A stretch of 42,778 bases of DNA from Rheinheimera salexigens (GCF_001752395.1 NZ_MKEK01000001.1:45277-88054), one strand, 5' to 3'. Shown: positions 1 through 8,294, counted from the stretch's first letter. A program made the numbers and translations. Notes: generated by a model from the sequence alone, not told the origin.

Positions 1-44
1 CTGACTTCTTTACCTGTTTCACCGTGTTGCTTACCACCGTGAAG

Positions 45-82
45 CGAGGCGGCCATTTTAGAGATTTAAGCCTGTGTGTCAA
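45..82 (-). promoter_or_regulatory. rRNA operon P2-type promoter
   Basis: Reading the minus strand, TTGACA (77-82) is followed after 16 bases by TAAAAT (55-60) and then a G+C-rich discriminator GGCCGCC. The 16-base spacer and GC discriminator are typical of stringently controlled stable-RNA promoters. Transcription would start near 48 and run off the left edge. It lies downstream of a second promoter of the same kind, the usual P1/P2 arrangement of rRNA operons. In E. coli trmA is close to rrnB, which supports an rRNA operon to the left; none of the rRNA itself is in the window. Confidence 0.7.
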
Positions 83-192
83 GCGTCTTTTTAAAAGATT
101 TTTGACTCATTACTTAAACCGCTGAAGAGCTGCTTACTGGCTTACATTATACTTACATAACGTTGGCTCAGTGCGTATCCCCGTTGGCATGG

Positions 193-225
193 CGCGCATT
201 ATAGGGAGTTTTAAACCATGCGCAA
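193..225 (-). promoter_or_regulatory. rRNA operon P1-type promoter
   Basis: On the minus strand the stretch AACTCCCTATAATGCGC is essentially the -10 region of E. coli rrn P1 promoters: TATAAT at 198-203 followed directly by the GCGC discriminator. A -35 element TTGCGC sits at 220-225 with a 16-base spacer. AT-rich DNA upstream (226-300) could hold an UP element and Fis sites, but I could not define them. This promoter fires leftward, away from the RRM gene. Confidence 0.8.
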
Positions 226-329
226 GCGCTTATGTAATAAAACATGACGTTTGTAGTTCGTTTGCTTATTAAAGCGACTTATTGATTAATTATACGCCAT
301 AATCATTCTAATTAAGCTTAAGTTAATAG

Positions 330-357
330 TTGCGGTTTGCTGCTTAATCGCTAAGAT
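330..357 (+). promoter_or_regulatory. Putative promoter of the membrane RRM gene
   Basis: TTGCGG (330-335), a 16-base spacer and TAAGAT (352-357) give a moderate sigma70 promoter with a start near 364. The predicted transcript would begin with a perfect 7-bp hairpin (364-370 with 375-381, loop ctaa). The rest of 226-419 holds no gene that I can see; it is the shared control region between the leftward rRNA promoters and this rightward gene. Confidence 0.4.
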
Positions 358-419
358 AAAGCAGCTTTAACTAATTAAAGCATTCCGATAACTAGAATAG
401 CGTATTTAGGATTATTATT

Positions 420-905
420 ATGTTGCCCATTTTTCGTGCTTCTTTGCCATATACACTGGCTTTAGCAGTTTTATCATTTGCCATTTTTTACTTTTTACCA
501 TTGTTGGGACTGCACCAAGCCTTTCTTGTTGTGATAGGCGTTGTACTTGCTGGTATATGTATACCTATATTAGTAGATGTTAAGTCTGCACCTATCCAAG
601 GTCATAGTGTAGCTGCTACTCAAGCATATACGGGAGAGACTACTACCTTATATGTAGGAAACTTACCTTATCGTGCTAATGAAGATGCAGTACGTGAATT
701 ATTTCAACGCTACGGTATCGTTATCAACGTAAGATTAATGAAAGATAGACAAACTGGACGCCGCCGTGGTTTTGGCTTTGTCGAGGTCGCTTACAAAGAC
801 GGTGCTAAAATGATTGAAAAGTTAAATGACTTTGACTTTCAAGAGCGCACGTTAAAAGTAAGAGAAGCTAAAGAACGTCAAGACAACGACGATGGTCAAG
901 AATAG
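420..905 (+). CDS. Membrane-anchored RRM RNA-binding protein
   Basis: A 161-residue protein. Residues about 10-30 and 33-54 are two hydrophobic membrane segments; residues about 76-150 form one RNA recognition motif. RNP2 is LYVGNL (77-82) and RNP1 is RRGFGFVEV (115-123), with the aromatic residues used for RNA stacking intact. The C-terminus is charged (RQDNDDGQE). The start is supported by AGGA 8 bases upstream. Small bacterial RRM proteins bind single-stranded RNA; here the domain would be tethered to the inner membrane, probably on the cytoplasmic side. The RNA target is unknown. It stands alone, divergent from the rRNA promoters and followed by an inverted repeat. I do not know an established gene name. 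Confidence 0.88.
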   Translation: MLPIFRASLPYTLALAVLSFAIFYFLPLLGLHQAFLVVIGVVLAGICIPILVDVKSAPIQGHSVAATQAYTGETTTLYVGNLPYRANEDAVRELFQRYGIVINVRLMKDRQTGRRRGFGFVEVAYKDGAKMIEKLNDFDFQERTLKVREAKERQDNDDGQE

Positions 906-920
906 GCCACAGTAGCCTTT

Positions 921-944
921 CTATATATCTATATATCTATATAT
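921..944 (+). repeat. Three tandem copies of ctatatat
   Basis: The 8-mer ctatatat occurs three times in direct succession at 921, 929 and 937. The third copy is also the outer part of the inverted repeat that follows. Visible directly in the sequence; no function known. Confidence 0.85.
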
Positions 945-975
945 AGAGGGAGCATTTGTTACCTCTATATATAGA
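936..975 (+). terminator. 14-bp perfect inverted repeat after the RRM gene
   Basis: Arms 936-949 and 962-975 are perfectly complementary with a 12-base loop. The hairpin is AT-rich with a short GG/CC at the loop end and has no T tract, so it may protect the 3' end of the RRM transcript rather than act as a strong intrinsic terminator. Confidence 0.5.
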
Positions 976-988
976 ACTAGCTTTATCC

Positions 989-1029
989 TTATATAAGTAG
1001 TGTAGGTGTTAGCATTAGTTATATAAGTA
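989..1029 (+). repeat. Direct repeat ttatataagta, two copies
   Basis: Identical 11-base copies lie at 989-999 and 1019-1029, exactly 30 bases apart. A related pair, agcatttgtta (951) and agcattagtta (1011), is 60 bases apart. The stretch 921-1029 thus seems built from diverged duplications. Confidence 0.7.
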
Positions 1030-1055
1030 CTCATGAAGTTGGATCTTAAGCTCCG

Positions 1056-1097
1056 TCTGGCTTAAAATGACCTTTTTGTCGTTTTAGAGTAGCCAGA
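1056..1097 (+). promoter_or_regulatory. Hairpin enclosing the trmA translation start
   Basis: Bases 1056-1062 pair with 1091-1097 (7 bp), and 1063-1071 pair with 1078-1086 (9 bp including one G-T), around a 6-base loop rich in T. The only unpaired part of the 3' arm is gagt (1087-1090), which holds the best Shine-Dalgarno candidate. The last paired base is the A of the ATG. Folding of the mRNA would therefore occlude initiation. Seen in sequence; a control role is inference. Confidence 0.5.
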
Positions 1098-2185
1098 TGA
1101 GCGTAGGTCAGGTTTTCCCCCAGCACTATTCCACCCAGTTAGCAGCCAAGGTTACAGAAGTTAATCAGCTTCTTGCTGAGTTTTCACCACCCGCACCTGA
1201 AGTATTTACCTCTCCGGCTGAACATTACCGGTTACGAGCTGAGTTTAGAATTTGGCATGACGGTGATGATATGTATCACGCCATGTTTGATCCAGTGACG
1301 AAAGCGAAAATTCGCATTGATTACTTTCCTGTGGCTTGTAAAACCATTGCCGATTTTATGCCGGTGTTAATTGAGCATTTACAGTTTAACCATGAGCTGC
1401 GCTACAAATTATACCAAATTGATTATTTGGCCACGTTATCTGGTGAGCTATTAGTGTCGTTAATCTATAAAAAGCCACTTGATGACACCTGGTTAGAGCA
1501 TGCGCGACAACTTACTGAGCAATTAGCTTCGATTTATAAGGTGAAATTTATTGGTCGTGCCCGTAAGCAAAAGCTGATGGTGTCGGAAGATTTTGTTATT
1601 GAACAATTTGACTTAATGGGTAAATCATTACGCTACCAACAAGTAGAAAGTAGCTTTACTCAGCCTAATGGCCAAGTAAACGTGCAAATGCTGACCTGGG
1701 CAAAACAAGTAGCTGATCAGTTATCGGATGATTTATTAGAATTATACTGTGGTAATGGCAACTTTTCGATTGCCCTTGCGCCAAGCTTTAATCAAGTGGT
1801 CGCCACTGAAATCTCACGTACTTCCATTAAATCGGCACAATATAATATTGAGCTTAATAATATTGAGAATTTGCAGGTGTTACAAATGTCGGCTGAAGAT
1901 GTTGCCGCCGCATTACAACAAGGCAATACTCTTAAAAAGCTCGATTTATCGACATTACAGTTAAATACCGTTTTAGTTGACCCTCCGCGTGCAGGATTGG
2001 ATGCAGCAACTGAGCAACTAGTAGCCAGTTTTAATGATATTATTTATATTTCTTGTAACCCTAATACGTTAGCAACAAATTTAGCCACCTTATGCCTAAC
2101 CCACGATATTGTACGTTATGCGATATTTGATCAGTTTCCTTATACCGCGCATATCGAGACAGGGGTTTGGTTACGTAAACGCTAG
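1097..2185 (+). CDS. trmA: tRNA (uracil-54-C5)-methyltransferase TrmA
   Basis: A 362-residue protein of normal TrmA length. It makes 5-methyluridine at position 54 of the tRNA T loop using S-adenosylmethionine. The SAM-binding motif is [13 protein letters not shown] (about 215-227), the DPPRAGLD motif is at 295-302, and the catalytic cysteine is C320 in ISCNPNTL; the proton-abstracting glutamate is E354 in HIETG. In E. coli trmA also sits near fabR and an rRNA operon, as here. The start lies inside a hairpin. The stop codon shares the palindrome CTAG with the stop of the convergent fabR gene, so the two genes end on the same bases with no terminator between them. Confidence 0.97.
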   Translation: MSVGQVFPQHYSTQLAAKVTEVNQLLAEFSPPAPEVFTSPAEHYRLRAEFRIWHDGDDMYHAMFDPVTKAKIRIDYFPVACKTIADFMPVLIEHLQFNHELRYKLYQIDYLATLSGELLVSLIYKKPLDDTWLEHARQLTEQLASIYKVKFIGRARKQKLMVSEDFVIEQFDLMGKSLRYQQVESSFTQPNGQVNVQMLTWAKQVADQLSDDLLELYCGNGNFSIALAPSFNQVVATEISRTSIKSAQYNIELNNIENLQVLQMSAEDVAAALQQGNTLKKLDLSTLQLNTVLVDPPRAGLDAATEQLVASFNDIIYISCNPNTLATNLATLCLTHDIVRYAIFDQFPYTAHIETGVWLRKR

Positions 2186-2790
2186 CTTTTAGCTTTGCGA
2201 CCATAACCCGCCGCACCGTGTGCCAACCAACGTAATTGGATAATGGTGCGGCTGGTTAAATAAGCGTGTTGCTCTTTTGGCATATCTAACGCATCCGCGC
2301 CGGCATGAAAGACTAATATTACCATTGCTTCTGCTTGTGCTCTGGCCAGTTCATCTGGACACACTGTCTCTTTACGTAAGTATTCCGCCAGCTCTGCCAC
2401 AAAATGCTGTATTTCTCGCGCTACTGCACTGCGAAAAGCCGCAGAGGTACCAGAGCGTTCGCGGAGTAATAATCTAAATACATCGCTATTACCGGTAACA
2501 AATTCCATAAAAGTTTCAATAGACGTGCGAATGACACTGCCATTTTTTTCAATCCGTTGTCGTGCTTGACGCATAAGTTGTCGCAGCATTAAACCCGCTT
2601 CATCAACTAACGTTAGACCCAACTCATCCATATCAGCAAAATGACGATAAAACGACGTTGGTGCTATGCCAGCCTCGCGTGCAACTTCACGTAAACTTAA
2701 ACTGGCGAAGCTTTTATCAGCACTTAATTGAGAAAACGCTGCATCGATAATTGCTCTTCGCGTACGCTCTTTTTGCTGCGCTCTAGACAC
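2182..2790 (-). CDS. fabR: TetR-family repressor FabR of unsaturated fatty-acid genes
   Basis: A 202-residue TetR-family protein. The N-terminal helix-turn-helix spans about residues 10-55 ([20 protein letters not shown]), and the C-terminal ligand domain carries the typical FabR stretch RLLLRERSG. In E. coli, FabR senses the unsaturated/saturated acyl-thioester balance and represses fabB and fabA. The start is GTG at 2788-2790, supported by AGGAG 7 bases upstream. It is divergent from a fatty-acid desaturase whose promoter carries a FabR-like palindrome, so the desaturase is a likely target (inference). The E. coli partner yijD is missing between fabR and trmA. It ends on the trmA stop codon. 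Confidence 0.93.
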   Translation of the reverse strand: MSRAQQKERTRRAIIDAAFSQLSADKSFASLSLREVAREAGIAPTSFYRHFADMDELGLTLVDEAGLMLRQLMRQARQRIEKNGSVIRTSIETFMEFVTGNSDVFRLLLRERSGTSAAFRSAVAREIQHFVAELAEYLRKETVCPDELARAQAEAMVILVFHAGADALDMPKEQHAYLTSRTIIQLRWLAHGAAGYGRKAKS

Positions 2791-2828
2791 CGAAACTCCT
2801 ATTTATTTTGTTTAAGGCTATTTATACC

Positions 2829-2856
2829 TTGACCAACGCTTTGTGACCAGTAAAAT
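2829..2856 (+). promoter_or_regulatory. Promoter of the desaturase gene
   Basis: TTGACC (2829-2834), a 16-base spacer and TAAAAT (2851-2856) give a good sigma70 promoter. The predicted start near 2863 falls inside the adjacent FabR-like palindrome. Confidence 0.6.
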
Positions 2857-2857
2857 T

Positions 2858-2875
2858 AGCGTACACTTGTAAGCT
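2858..2875 (+). promoter_or_regulatory. Putative FabR operator
   Basis: AGCGTACACTTGTAAGCT is an 18-base palindrome matching in 7 of 9 positions of each arm (AGCnTACAnnTGTAnGCT), close to the FabR site as I recall it from fabA and fabB in enterobacteria. It sits immediately after the -10 element and covers the predicted transcription start, a classic repression position, 13 bases before the desaturase ATG. Confidence 0.75.
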
Positions 2876-2888
2876 GAAAGAAGGCCTA

Positions 2889-4007
2889 ATGAAAACACCT
2901 CCCTTAATTTGGACAAATATTATACTATTTGCACTTTCCTCATTAGTTGCAGTAGTTGCCGTGCCTTGGTATGCCATAGTTTATGGCTTTAGCTGGACTG
3001 AAATTATTGCCGCTGTGTTATGTCTTGGTTACTGCGGTATGTCTATCACTGCCGGTTATCATCGACTTTGGGCGCATAAAACCTATGATGCCCATCCTAT
3101 TTTGCAATTTATATATGCAATAGGCGGTGCTTTTGCTTTGCAAAATAGCGCGTTACATTGGGCGTCCGATCATCGTGATCATCATCGTCATGTTGATAAT
3201 AACGATAAAGACCCTTACTCTGCCGGTCGCGGTTTTTGGTACAGCCATATTGGTTGGATGCTAAGAGACTATCAAGGCGATAGTTATAATGACTATAATA
3301 ACGTAAAAGATTTACAGAAAAATCGTATTGTTATGTGGCAACACAAACATTATGTTGCGTTAGCGGTGATAACGAATGTCGGTATTCCGGCCTTGCTTGG
3401 TCTGTTAACCGGTCACTTAATGGCTATGCTGTTACTTGCTGGCGTATTACGTTTAGTATTAAGCCATCACTTTACCTTCTTTATTAACTCTTTGGCCCAT
3501 ATTTGGGGCAACCAACCTTATACTGAAAAGAACTCAGCCCGAGATAATGGTGTATTGGCCTTTTTCACTTATGGCGAGGGCTATCATAACTTTCATCATA
3601 TTTTTGAATATGATTACCGTAATGGTATTAAGTGGTATCAATTTGATCCAACAAAATGGTTTATTAAAGCCGCCTCATGGGTAGGGTTAACGAGCAAGCT
3701 ACGCACTTGTCCGCAAGAGCGCATTGAGCAAGCTAAATTACAAATGCAATTAATGCGCTTACAGCAAAAAGTTAAACACTTACCCGATGCTGATCAAATA
3801 CTGCAAACATTAGAACAAGAATACAATTTACTGATCAGTCGTTTGCAAGATTATTACCAAATTAAAAAAGAGTTATTACAACGTAAAAAGCAGCAACTGG
3901 TTGCTCAATATAGTCAATGTGAGTTTAAACAACGTTATAGCGAATTTAAACAACATCTCTATTTGCAACGCCAGCAATGGGCACAATTAGCCGCCCATTA
4001 TAGTTAA
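2889..4007 (+). CDS. Membrane fatty-acid desaturase (delta-9 acyl-CoA type)
   Basis: A 372-residue integral membrane protein of the acyl-CoA desaturase family, which uses a di-iron centre to introduce a double bond into saturated acyl chains. The three histidine boxes are HRLWAH (58-63), HRDHH (95-99) and HNFHH (233-237), with further conserved histidines at 193-194 and 204. Hydrophobic segments lie at about 8-32, 36-56, 70-88 and 155-195. Residues about 275-372 form a charged, glutamine-rich helical tail, longer than in the core family and probably coiled coil. AGAAGG precedes the ATG by 4 bases. The promoter and FabR-like operator upstream indicate control by the divergent fabR product. The electron donor is not encoded nearby. 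Confidence 0.92.
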   Translation: MKTPPLIWTNIILFALSSLVAVVAVPWYAIVYGFSWTEIIAAVLCLGYCGMSITAGYHRLWAHKTYDAHPILQFIYAIGGAFALQNSALHWASDHRDHHRHVDNNDKDPYSAGRGFWYSHIGWMLRDYQGDSYNDYNNVKDLQKNRIVMWQHKHYVALAVITNVGIPALLGLLTGHLMAMLLLAGVLRLVLSHHFTFFINSLAHIWGNQPYTEKNSARDNGVLAFFTYGEGYHNFHHIFEYDYRNGIKWYQFDPTKWFIKAASWVGLTSKLRTCPQERIEQAKLQMQLMRLQQKVKHLPDADQILQTLEQEYNLLISRLQDYYQIKKELLQRKKQQLVAQYSQCEFKQRYSEFKQHLYLQRQQWAQLAAHYS

Positions 4008-4031
4008 AACACTGCTGTTATAGCATTAACA

Positions 4032-4069
4032 TCGGTAACTCTAGGCTTTAATAACGGCCGAGTTACCGA
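4032..4069 (+). terminator. 10-bp hairpin downstream of the desaturase
   Basis: TCGGTAACTC (4032-4041) pairs perfectly with GAGTTACCGA (4060-4069) around an 18-base loop. There is no T tract, so termination strength is uncertain. It is 25 bases after the desaturase stop. Confidence 0.4.
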
Positions 4070-4237
4070 CGTTACTTCACTGTGATTGGCAATGAATACA
4101 CTAATTAGTTTGTATAAGTACAAATCTGCATAAAACACCTAGCGTTAACCTAAGACAAAAGCATTAAGCTTCTGGCTCTTTTCTTGTATCTAATTACTGT
4201 TATTATCAATTCCATCTAACGATAAGGATGCTGGCTC

Positions 4238-5656
4238 ATGGCAACAAAAAAATCTAAACCATTATTTGATTTTGATAGCATTATTTTAGGCACTGGCCCT
4301 GGCGGTGAAGGTGCCGCGATGAATTTAGCCAAAAGTGGCCAACGGGTTGCTGTTATTGAACGTTATGACGCTGTCGGTGGTGGTTGTACTCACTGGGGCA
4401 CTATTCCTTCTAAAGCATTACGCCATTCTGTTAGTCGATTTATTGAATATAAAGAAAACCCTTTATTTCAATTAGAGGACCAAGCTGGGCGCATGACCTT
4501 TGCCCATATTTTAAAGCACGCGGCAGGGGTGATACGCAAGCAGGTAAGACTGCGTAGCAGCTTTTATGAGCGGAATGAGGTAAAGCTGTATCAAGGTGAT
4601 GCTAGCTTTGTTGACGCTAACACCATTAAAATCGTACCAAACAAAGGCAATCCTTTTCAAATAACCGCAGCAAATATTATTATTGCTACCGGCTCTAGGC
4701 CTTACCGTCCATCTGACGTTGATTTTAGCCACCCGCGTATTTACGACAGCGATACTATTTTATCGTTAGAGCATGAGCCAAAACATGTCATCATTTTTGG
4801 TGCCGGTGTTATTGGTTGTGAATATGCCTCTATATTTCGCGGTTTAGGGGTAAGAGTCGATTTAGTCAATACCCGTGATCGGCTGCTATCTTTTATGGAT
4901 ACTGAGATTTCAGATGCACTTAGTTATCACTTTTGGAACTCTGGTATCACTATTCGCCATGGTGAAGAGTTCTCACATATTGAAGGTCGAGATGATGGCA
5001 TAGTGTTACATTTACAGTCGGGTAAAAAAATGAAAGCCGATTGTATTTTATACGCTAATGGTAGAACCGGTAATACTGATACCTTAAATCTTGATGCTAT
5101 TGGCTTAGCTGTTGATAGTCGCGGTCAAATTAAAGTCAATAGTCGCTATCAGACTAGCATTGAAAACATTTATGCCGTGGGTGATATTATTGGTCACCCG
5201 AGCTTAGCCAGTGCCGCTTATGACCAAGGGCGAATCGCGGGTGCTGCGATTATTAATAATGGTCAATGTGATAAGCATTTAATAGACGACTTACCGGTGG
5301 GCATTTATACCATTCCAGAAATGAGCTCTGTGGGCAAAACAGAACAAGAATTAACGGCAGCACGTATTCCTTATGAAGTTGGTAGAGCCCAATTTAAACA
5401 TTTAGCCCGAGCCCAAATTGCTAATACTAATGTGGGTAGTTTAAAAATCTTATTCCATCGTGAAACCCTAGAAATACTTGGCGTACATTGCTTTGGTGAA
5501 CGTGCGGCAGAAATAGTCCATATCGGCCAAGCAATTATGATGCAAAAAAATGGTGGTAATACATTAGAATATTTTATTCATACCACCTTTAATTACCCAA
5601 CAATGGCAGAGGCGTATCGTGTGGCAGCATTAAATGGTTTTAATCGTTTATTCTGA
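4238..5656 (+). CDS. sthA: Soluble pyridine nucleotide transhydrogenase SthA
   Basis: A 472-residue cytoplasmic flavoprotein that transfers hydride between NADPH and NAD+, mainly to remove excess NADPH. It belongs to the lipoamide dehydrogenase-like family. The FAD-binding GTGPGG is at 18-23 and the NAD-binding [11 protein letters not shown] in the middle. In place of the usual redox disulfide it has [16 protein letters not shown] (47-62), with Cys50 but Thr55 where relatives have the second Cys; this substitution is normal for SthA. The C-terminal interface domain ends in [15 protein letters not shown] lies 9 bases before ATG. In E. coli sthA is also next to fabR. NADPH balance and desaturation sit side by side here. 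Confidence 0.96.
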   Translation: MATKKSKPLFDFDSIILGTGPGGEGAAMNLAKSGQRVAVIERYDAVGGGCTHWGTIPSKALRHSVSRFIEYKENPLFQLEDQAGRMTFAHILKHAAGVIRKQVRLRSSFYERNEVKLYQGDASFVDANTIKIVPNKGNPFQITAANIIIATGSRPYRPSDVDFSHPRIYDSDTILSLEHEPKHVIIFGAGVIGCEYASIFRGLGVRVDLVNTRDRLLSFMDTEISDALSYHFWNSGITIRHGEEFSHIEGRDDGIVLHLQSGKKMKADCILYANGRTGNTDTLNLDAIGLAVDSRGQIKVNSRYQTSIENIYAVGDIIGHPSLASAAYDQGRIAGAAIINNGQCDKHLIDDLPVGIYTIPEMSSVGKTEQELTAARIPYEVGRAQFKHLARAQIANTNVGSLKILFHRETLEILGVHCFGERAAEIVHIGQAIMMQKNGGNTLEYFIHTTFNYPTMAEAYRVAALNGFNRLF

Positions 5657-5719
5657 TAATAAAGTGCTGTTTATTAATTATATTTTTATATTTCTTTACC
5701 TTTAATATTTAATTTTGTT

Positions 5720-5748
5720 TTGACTGATAATTCGTTGTAAACTCAAAT
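5720..5748 (+). promoter_or_regulatory. Putative promoter of the Sel1/TonB-domain gene
   Basis: TTGACT (5720-5725), a 17-base spacer and TCAAAT (5743-5748) make a moderate sigma70 match about 40 bases before the chosen start. Confidence 0.4.
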
Positions 5749-5786
5749 TCATAATAATAATATAAATAGTAACTTTGGGGCTTAAT

Positions 5787-7133
5787 ATGATGAAACTTCG
5801 GTATAGTCTGGCATTCTTTTGGCTAACCTACTCACTACCTGGGCTAGCCGATTTTCCAACTGCTAAAACTTTATTTGAACAAGCTGAATATGCATTAGCC
5901 AAGCCTCAACTAGAAACTTTAGCCGAGCTTGGCCATGTTGAATCCCAGTTTTTATTGTCTAGGATGTATGCTGAAGGCTTAGGAGTCGATACCGATCTTA
6001 AGCTTGCCTATGCTTGGACTTTAATTGCAAAAGATCGCGACCATGCCCTAGCAGATAAGCAGTATCGTGTATTACGCACTCAACTTGAGTCTCGCCGGGC
6101 GGGTAAAGAAGTATATAGCAGCTTAAATGACCAGTTCGGTAAAAAAGCACTGTTTGATAATTTATACCCAACGCCTAATCGTTACGTTACAGCAGAGCGT
6201 CGGCTTAAGGCTGTTAACAAGCCTGAGCCCGACTACCCAGGTTATTATAATCGGATTGGTGTTAATGCATGGGCTGTTGTGCATTTTGATGTAGCTGACG
6301 ATGGCCGGGTAGAAAACCCTCAAGTTGCAGCCGTGTTTCCCATTGATAGTATTAATGAATTTGTTCTTGAGGCTGTGAAGAACTGGCTTTTTGAACCACC
6401 TAAAGATATTTATGGTGAACCTATACGCTTAGAAATGCAGTCACACGTTTTCAAAGTTGAGCATGCTTCTGGCACCAAAGCTAGAAAGTTTCAACGCGAA
6501 AGTGCCGAATATCTGAACGCTATTTTAGCCGCCGCTAAAGCTGAGTCAGCACGTTACCAATACCTTTATGCGGTACTTGCAGAAAATAATATAGTGGATG
6601 ACCCTGAACCATTAAATTGGTATTTAGACGCAGCGGTTAATGGCTCAAAGCCAGCGCAATATAGGATAGCTCAATGTTTGATTTCCGGAAATGGTTGTAT
6701 CCGAGATCGCAGTAAAGCGATTAACTGGTTACATATTTCTGCAGACGGTGGTGATGCCAAAGCAGCGTATTTATTAGCTCAAGAATTATTGGATAGTAAT
6801 AACGTTAATTTTGACCCACGCAAAGCAGCAGCATATTTAGAAATCGCGGCATTAAAAGAGTATATGCCCGCTATTATGGATTATGCTGAATTATTGGCTA
6901 TGTCTAGTGACCCAGTAATTCGTGATCCACAAAAAGCAATTCGCTTAGCTGAACAAGGTAGAGCCATCGACCCGAACAATCCAAATTTATTATCGGCCAT
7001 TGGCATAGCTTTTATTGAGTTAGGCCAAAAAGTCCGAGGCATATCGATGTTAAAACAAGCGGTTACAGAAGCTAAGCGACGCAATTGGACAGTTGAGAAT
7101 TTTGAAGATTTACTGATGGATTATGCCGATTAG
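5787..7133 (+). CDS. Exported Sel1-repeat protein with internal TonB C-terminal-like domain
   Basis: A 448-residue protein. Start ATG 5787 is preferred over an in-frame TTG at 5775 because GGGG lies 6 bases before it. A signal peptide covers residues 1-21 (cleavage after LPGLA). Residues about 50-90 and 265-400 contain Sel1/TPR-like helical repeats such as AAVNGSKPAQYRIAQCLISG. Between them, about 147-222, is a TonB C-terminal-type fold (PDYPGYYNRIGVNAWAVVHF, then VKNWLFEPP). Unlike true TonB there is no proline-rich span and no N-terminal ExbB/ExbD-binding anchor, so energy transduction is doubtful. Probably a periplasmic scaffold or envelope protein; its exact role is unknown. It stands as a single gene and ends in a hairpin. 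Confidence 0.8.
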   Translation: MMKLRYSLAFFWLTYSLPGLADFPTAKTLFEQAEYALAKPQLETLAELGHVESQFLLSRMYAEGLGVDTDLKLAYAWTLIAKDRDHALADKQYRVLRTQLESRRAGKEVYSSLNDQFGKKALFDNLYPTPNRYVTAERRLKAVNKPEPDYPGYYNRIGVNAWAVVHFDVADDGRVENPQVAAVFPIDSINEFVLEAVKNWLFEPPKDIYGEPIRLEMQSHVFKVEHASGTKARKFQRESAEYLNAILAAAKAESARYQYLYAVLAENNIVDDPEPLNWYLDAAVNGSKPAQYRIAQCLISGNGCIRDRSKAINWLHISADGGDAKAAYLLAQELLDSNNVNFDPRKAAAYLEIAALKEYMPAIMDYAELLAMSSDPVIRDPQKAIRLAEQGRAIDPNNPNLLSAIGIAFIELGQKVRGISMLKQAVTEAKRRNWTVENFEDLLMDYAD

Positions 7134-7155
7134 CTCTTAGCATAAGAGCTAATCG
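7127..7155 (+). terminator. 13-bp hairpin over the stop codon
   Basis: Arms 7127-7139 and 7143-7155 are perfectly complementary with a 3-base loop (gca). The left arm includes the stop codon of the Sel1/TonB-domain gene. There is no T tract. Confidence 0.5.
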
Positions 7156-7162
7156 TTATGTA

Positions 7163-7190
7163 AACCTAGCTAAATAAGTTTAGCTAGGTT
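7163..7190. terminator. 12-bp hairpin between convergent genes
   Basis: AACCTAGCTAAA (7163-7174) pairs perfectly with TTTAGCTAGGTT (7179-7190) around the loop taag. It lies 28 bases beyond the hemE stop on the minus strand and could serve either gene. It has a short A/T flank only. Confidence 0.5.
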
Positions 7191-7217
7191 ATCGCTTAGT
7201 GTAAATTTGGCTTTGAT

Positions 7218-8294
7218 TTAAGCCGACGTTTTATCTGCCTGCATGGCAAGACTAAATTCGTGCACCGCATCAATAAATACCGTTACGTTGTCAGGATTAA
7301 CGTCTGGTGTAATACCATGACCTAAGTTAAATACGTGGCCAGGGCCGGTACCATAACTTTCTAGGATGGTTTTTACTTCTTCACGGATCCGCTCTGGCGA
7401 GCCTAATAATATCGATGGATCCATATTACCTTGTAAGGCTACTTGGTCACCAATACGTTGACGGGCATTACCTATATCAATAGTCCAGTCTAAACCAACA
7501 CCATCACAACCAGTATTCGCAATTGCTTCTAACCATAAACCACCATTTTTGGTGAATAAAGTTACCGGTACTTTTCTACCATCAGCTTCACGGATTAAAC
7601 CATCAAGTATTTTCTGCATATAGTGTAGTGAAAATTCTTGATAATCGCGTGGAGTTAATACGCCGCCCCAAGTATCAAAAATCATTAATGATTGTGCGCC
7701 AGCTTTAATTTGGGCATTTAAATAAGTAACAACACTTTGCGCCAACTTATCTAACAACATATGCAGTGCTTTTGGATCGGTGAACATCATCTTTTTAATG
7801 GTTGGGAAGGTTCTACTGCTACCACCTTCAACCATATAGGTCGCGAGCGTCCAAGGGCTACCAGAGAAGCCTATCAAGGGCACACTGCCTTTAAGTTCAC
7901 GGCGGATAGTACGCACAGCGTTCATTACATATTGCAGCTCTTGCTCTGGATCAGGGATAGGTAGCTGAGCAATATCATTAGCACTACGAATAGGCCGTTC
8001 AAATTTAGGACCTTCACCTTCACTAAAGTAAAGACCTAAACCCATCGCATCTGGAATAGTTAAAATATCACTAAATAAAATAGCCGCATCTAAAGCATAA
8101 CGGCGTAACGGCTGTAAGGTCACTTCACACGCCAACTCAGCATTACGACATAATGACATAAAGTCACCCGCTTGAGCTCGAGTCGCGCGATACTCTGGTA
8201 AGTAGCGTCCGGCTTGACGCATCATCCATACTGGCGTCTTATCGACAGGCTGTTTAAGTAGGGCTTTAAGGTAACGATCATTTTTTAATTGCAT
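7218..8294 (-). CDS. hemE: Uroporphyrinogen decarboxylase HemE
   Basis: A 358-residue cytoplasmic enzyme of normal length that removes four acetate carboxyl groups from uroporphyrinogen III to give coproporphyrinogen III in haem synthesis. The family N-terminal signature [16 protein letters not shown] is at 21-36, with Arg26 and Arg30 binding substrate carboxylates; the catalytic aspartate is D76 in FSDIL. Further signatures are [17 protein letters not shown] and, near the C-terminus, [16 protein letters not shown]. The hemE-nudC-rsd neighbourhood matches E. coli, although here about 240 bases, including a candidate small RNA on the other strand, separate hemE from nudC. Confidence 0.98.
   Translation of the reverse strand: MQLKNDRYLKALLKQPVDKTPVWMMRQAGRYLPEYRATRAQAGDFMSLCRNAELACEVTLQPLRRYALDAAILFSDILTIPDAMGLGLYFSEGEGPKFERPIRSANDIAQLPIPDPEQELQYVMNAVRTIRRELKGSVPLIGFSGSPWTLATYMVEGGSSRTFPTIKKMMFTDPKALHMLLDKLAQSVVTYLNAQIKAGAQSLMIFDTWGGVLTPRDYQEFSLHYMQKILDGLIREADGRKVPVTLFTKNGGLWLEAIANTGCDGVGLDWTIDIGNARQRIGDQVALQGNMDPSILLGSPERIREEVKTILESYGTGPGHVFNLGHGITPDVNPDNVTVFIDAVHEFSLAMQADKTSA

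Noticed and set aside
47..58. GlyGly-rich or coding signal at the left edge
   Set aside because: The G+C-rich stretch is the discriminator of a leftward rRNA-type promoter, not part of a coding sequence.
140..160. Minus-strand TATAAT between the two rRNA-type promoters
   Set aside because: No -35 element at proper spacing and no GC discriminator.
4385..4423. SthA lacks the second redox cysteine
   Set aside because: This Thr is normal for soluble transhydrogenases and does not mean loss of function.
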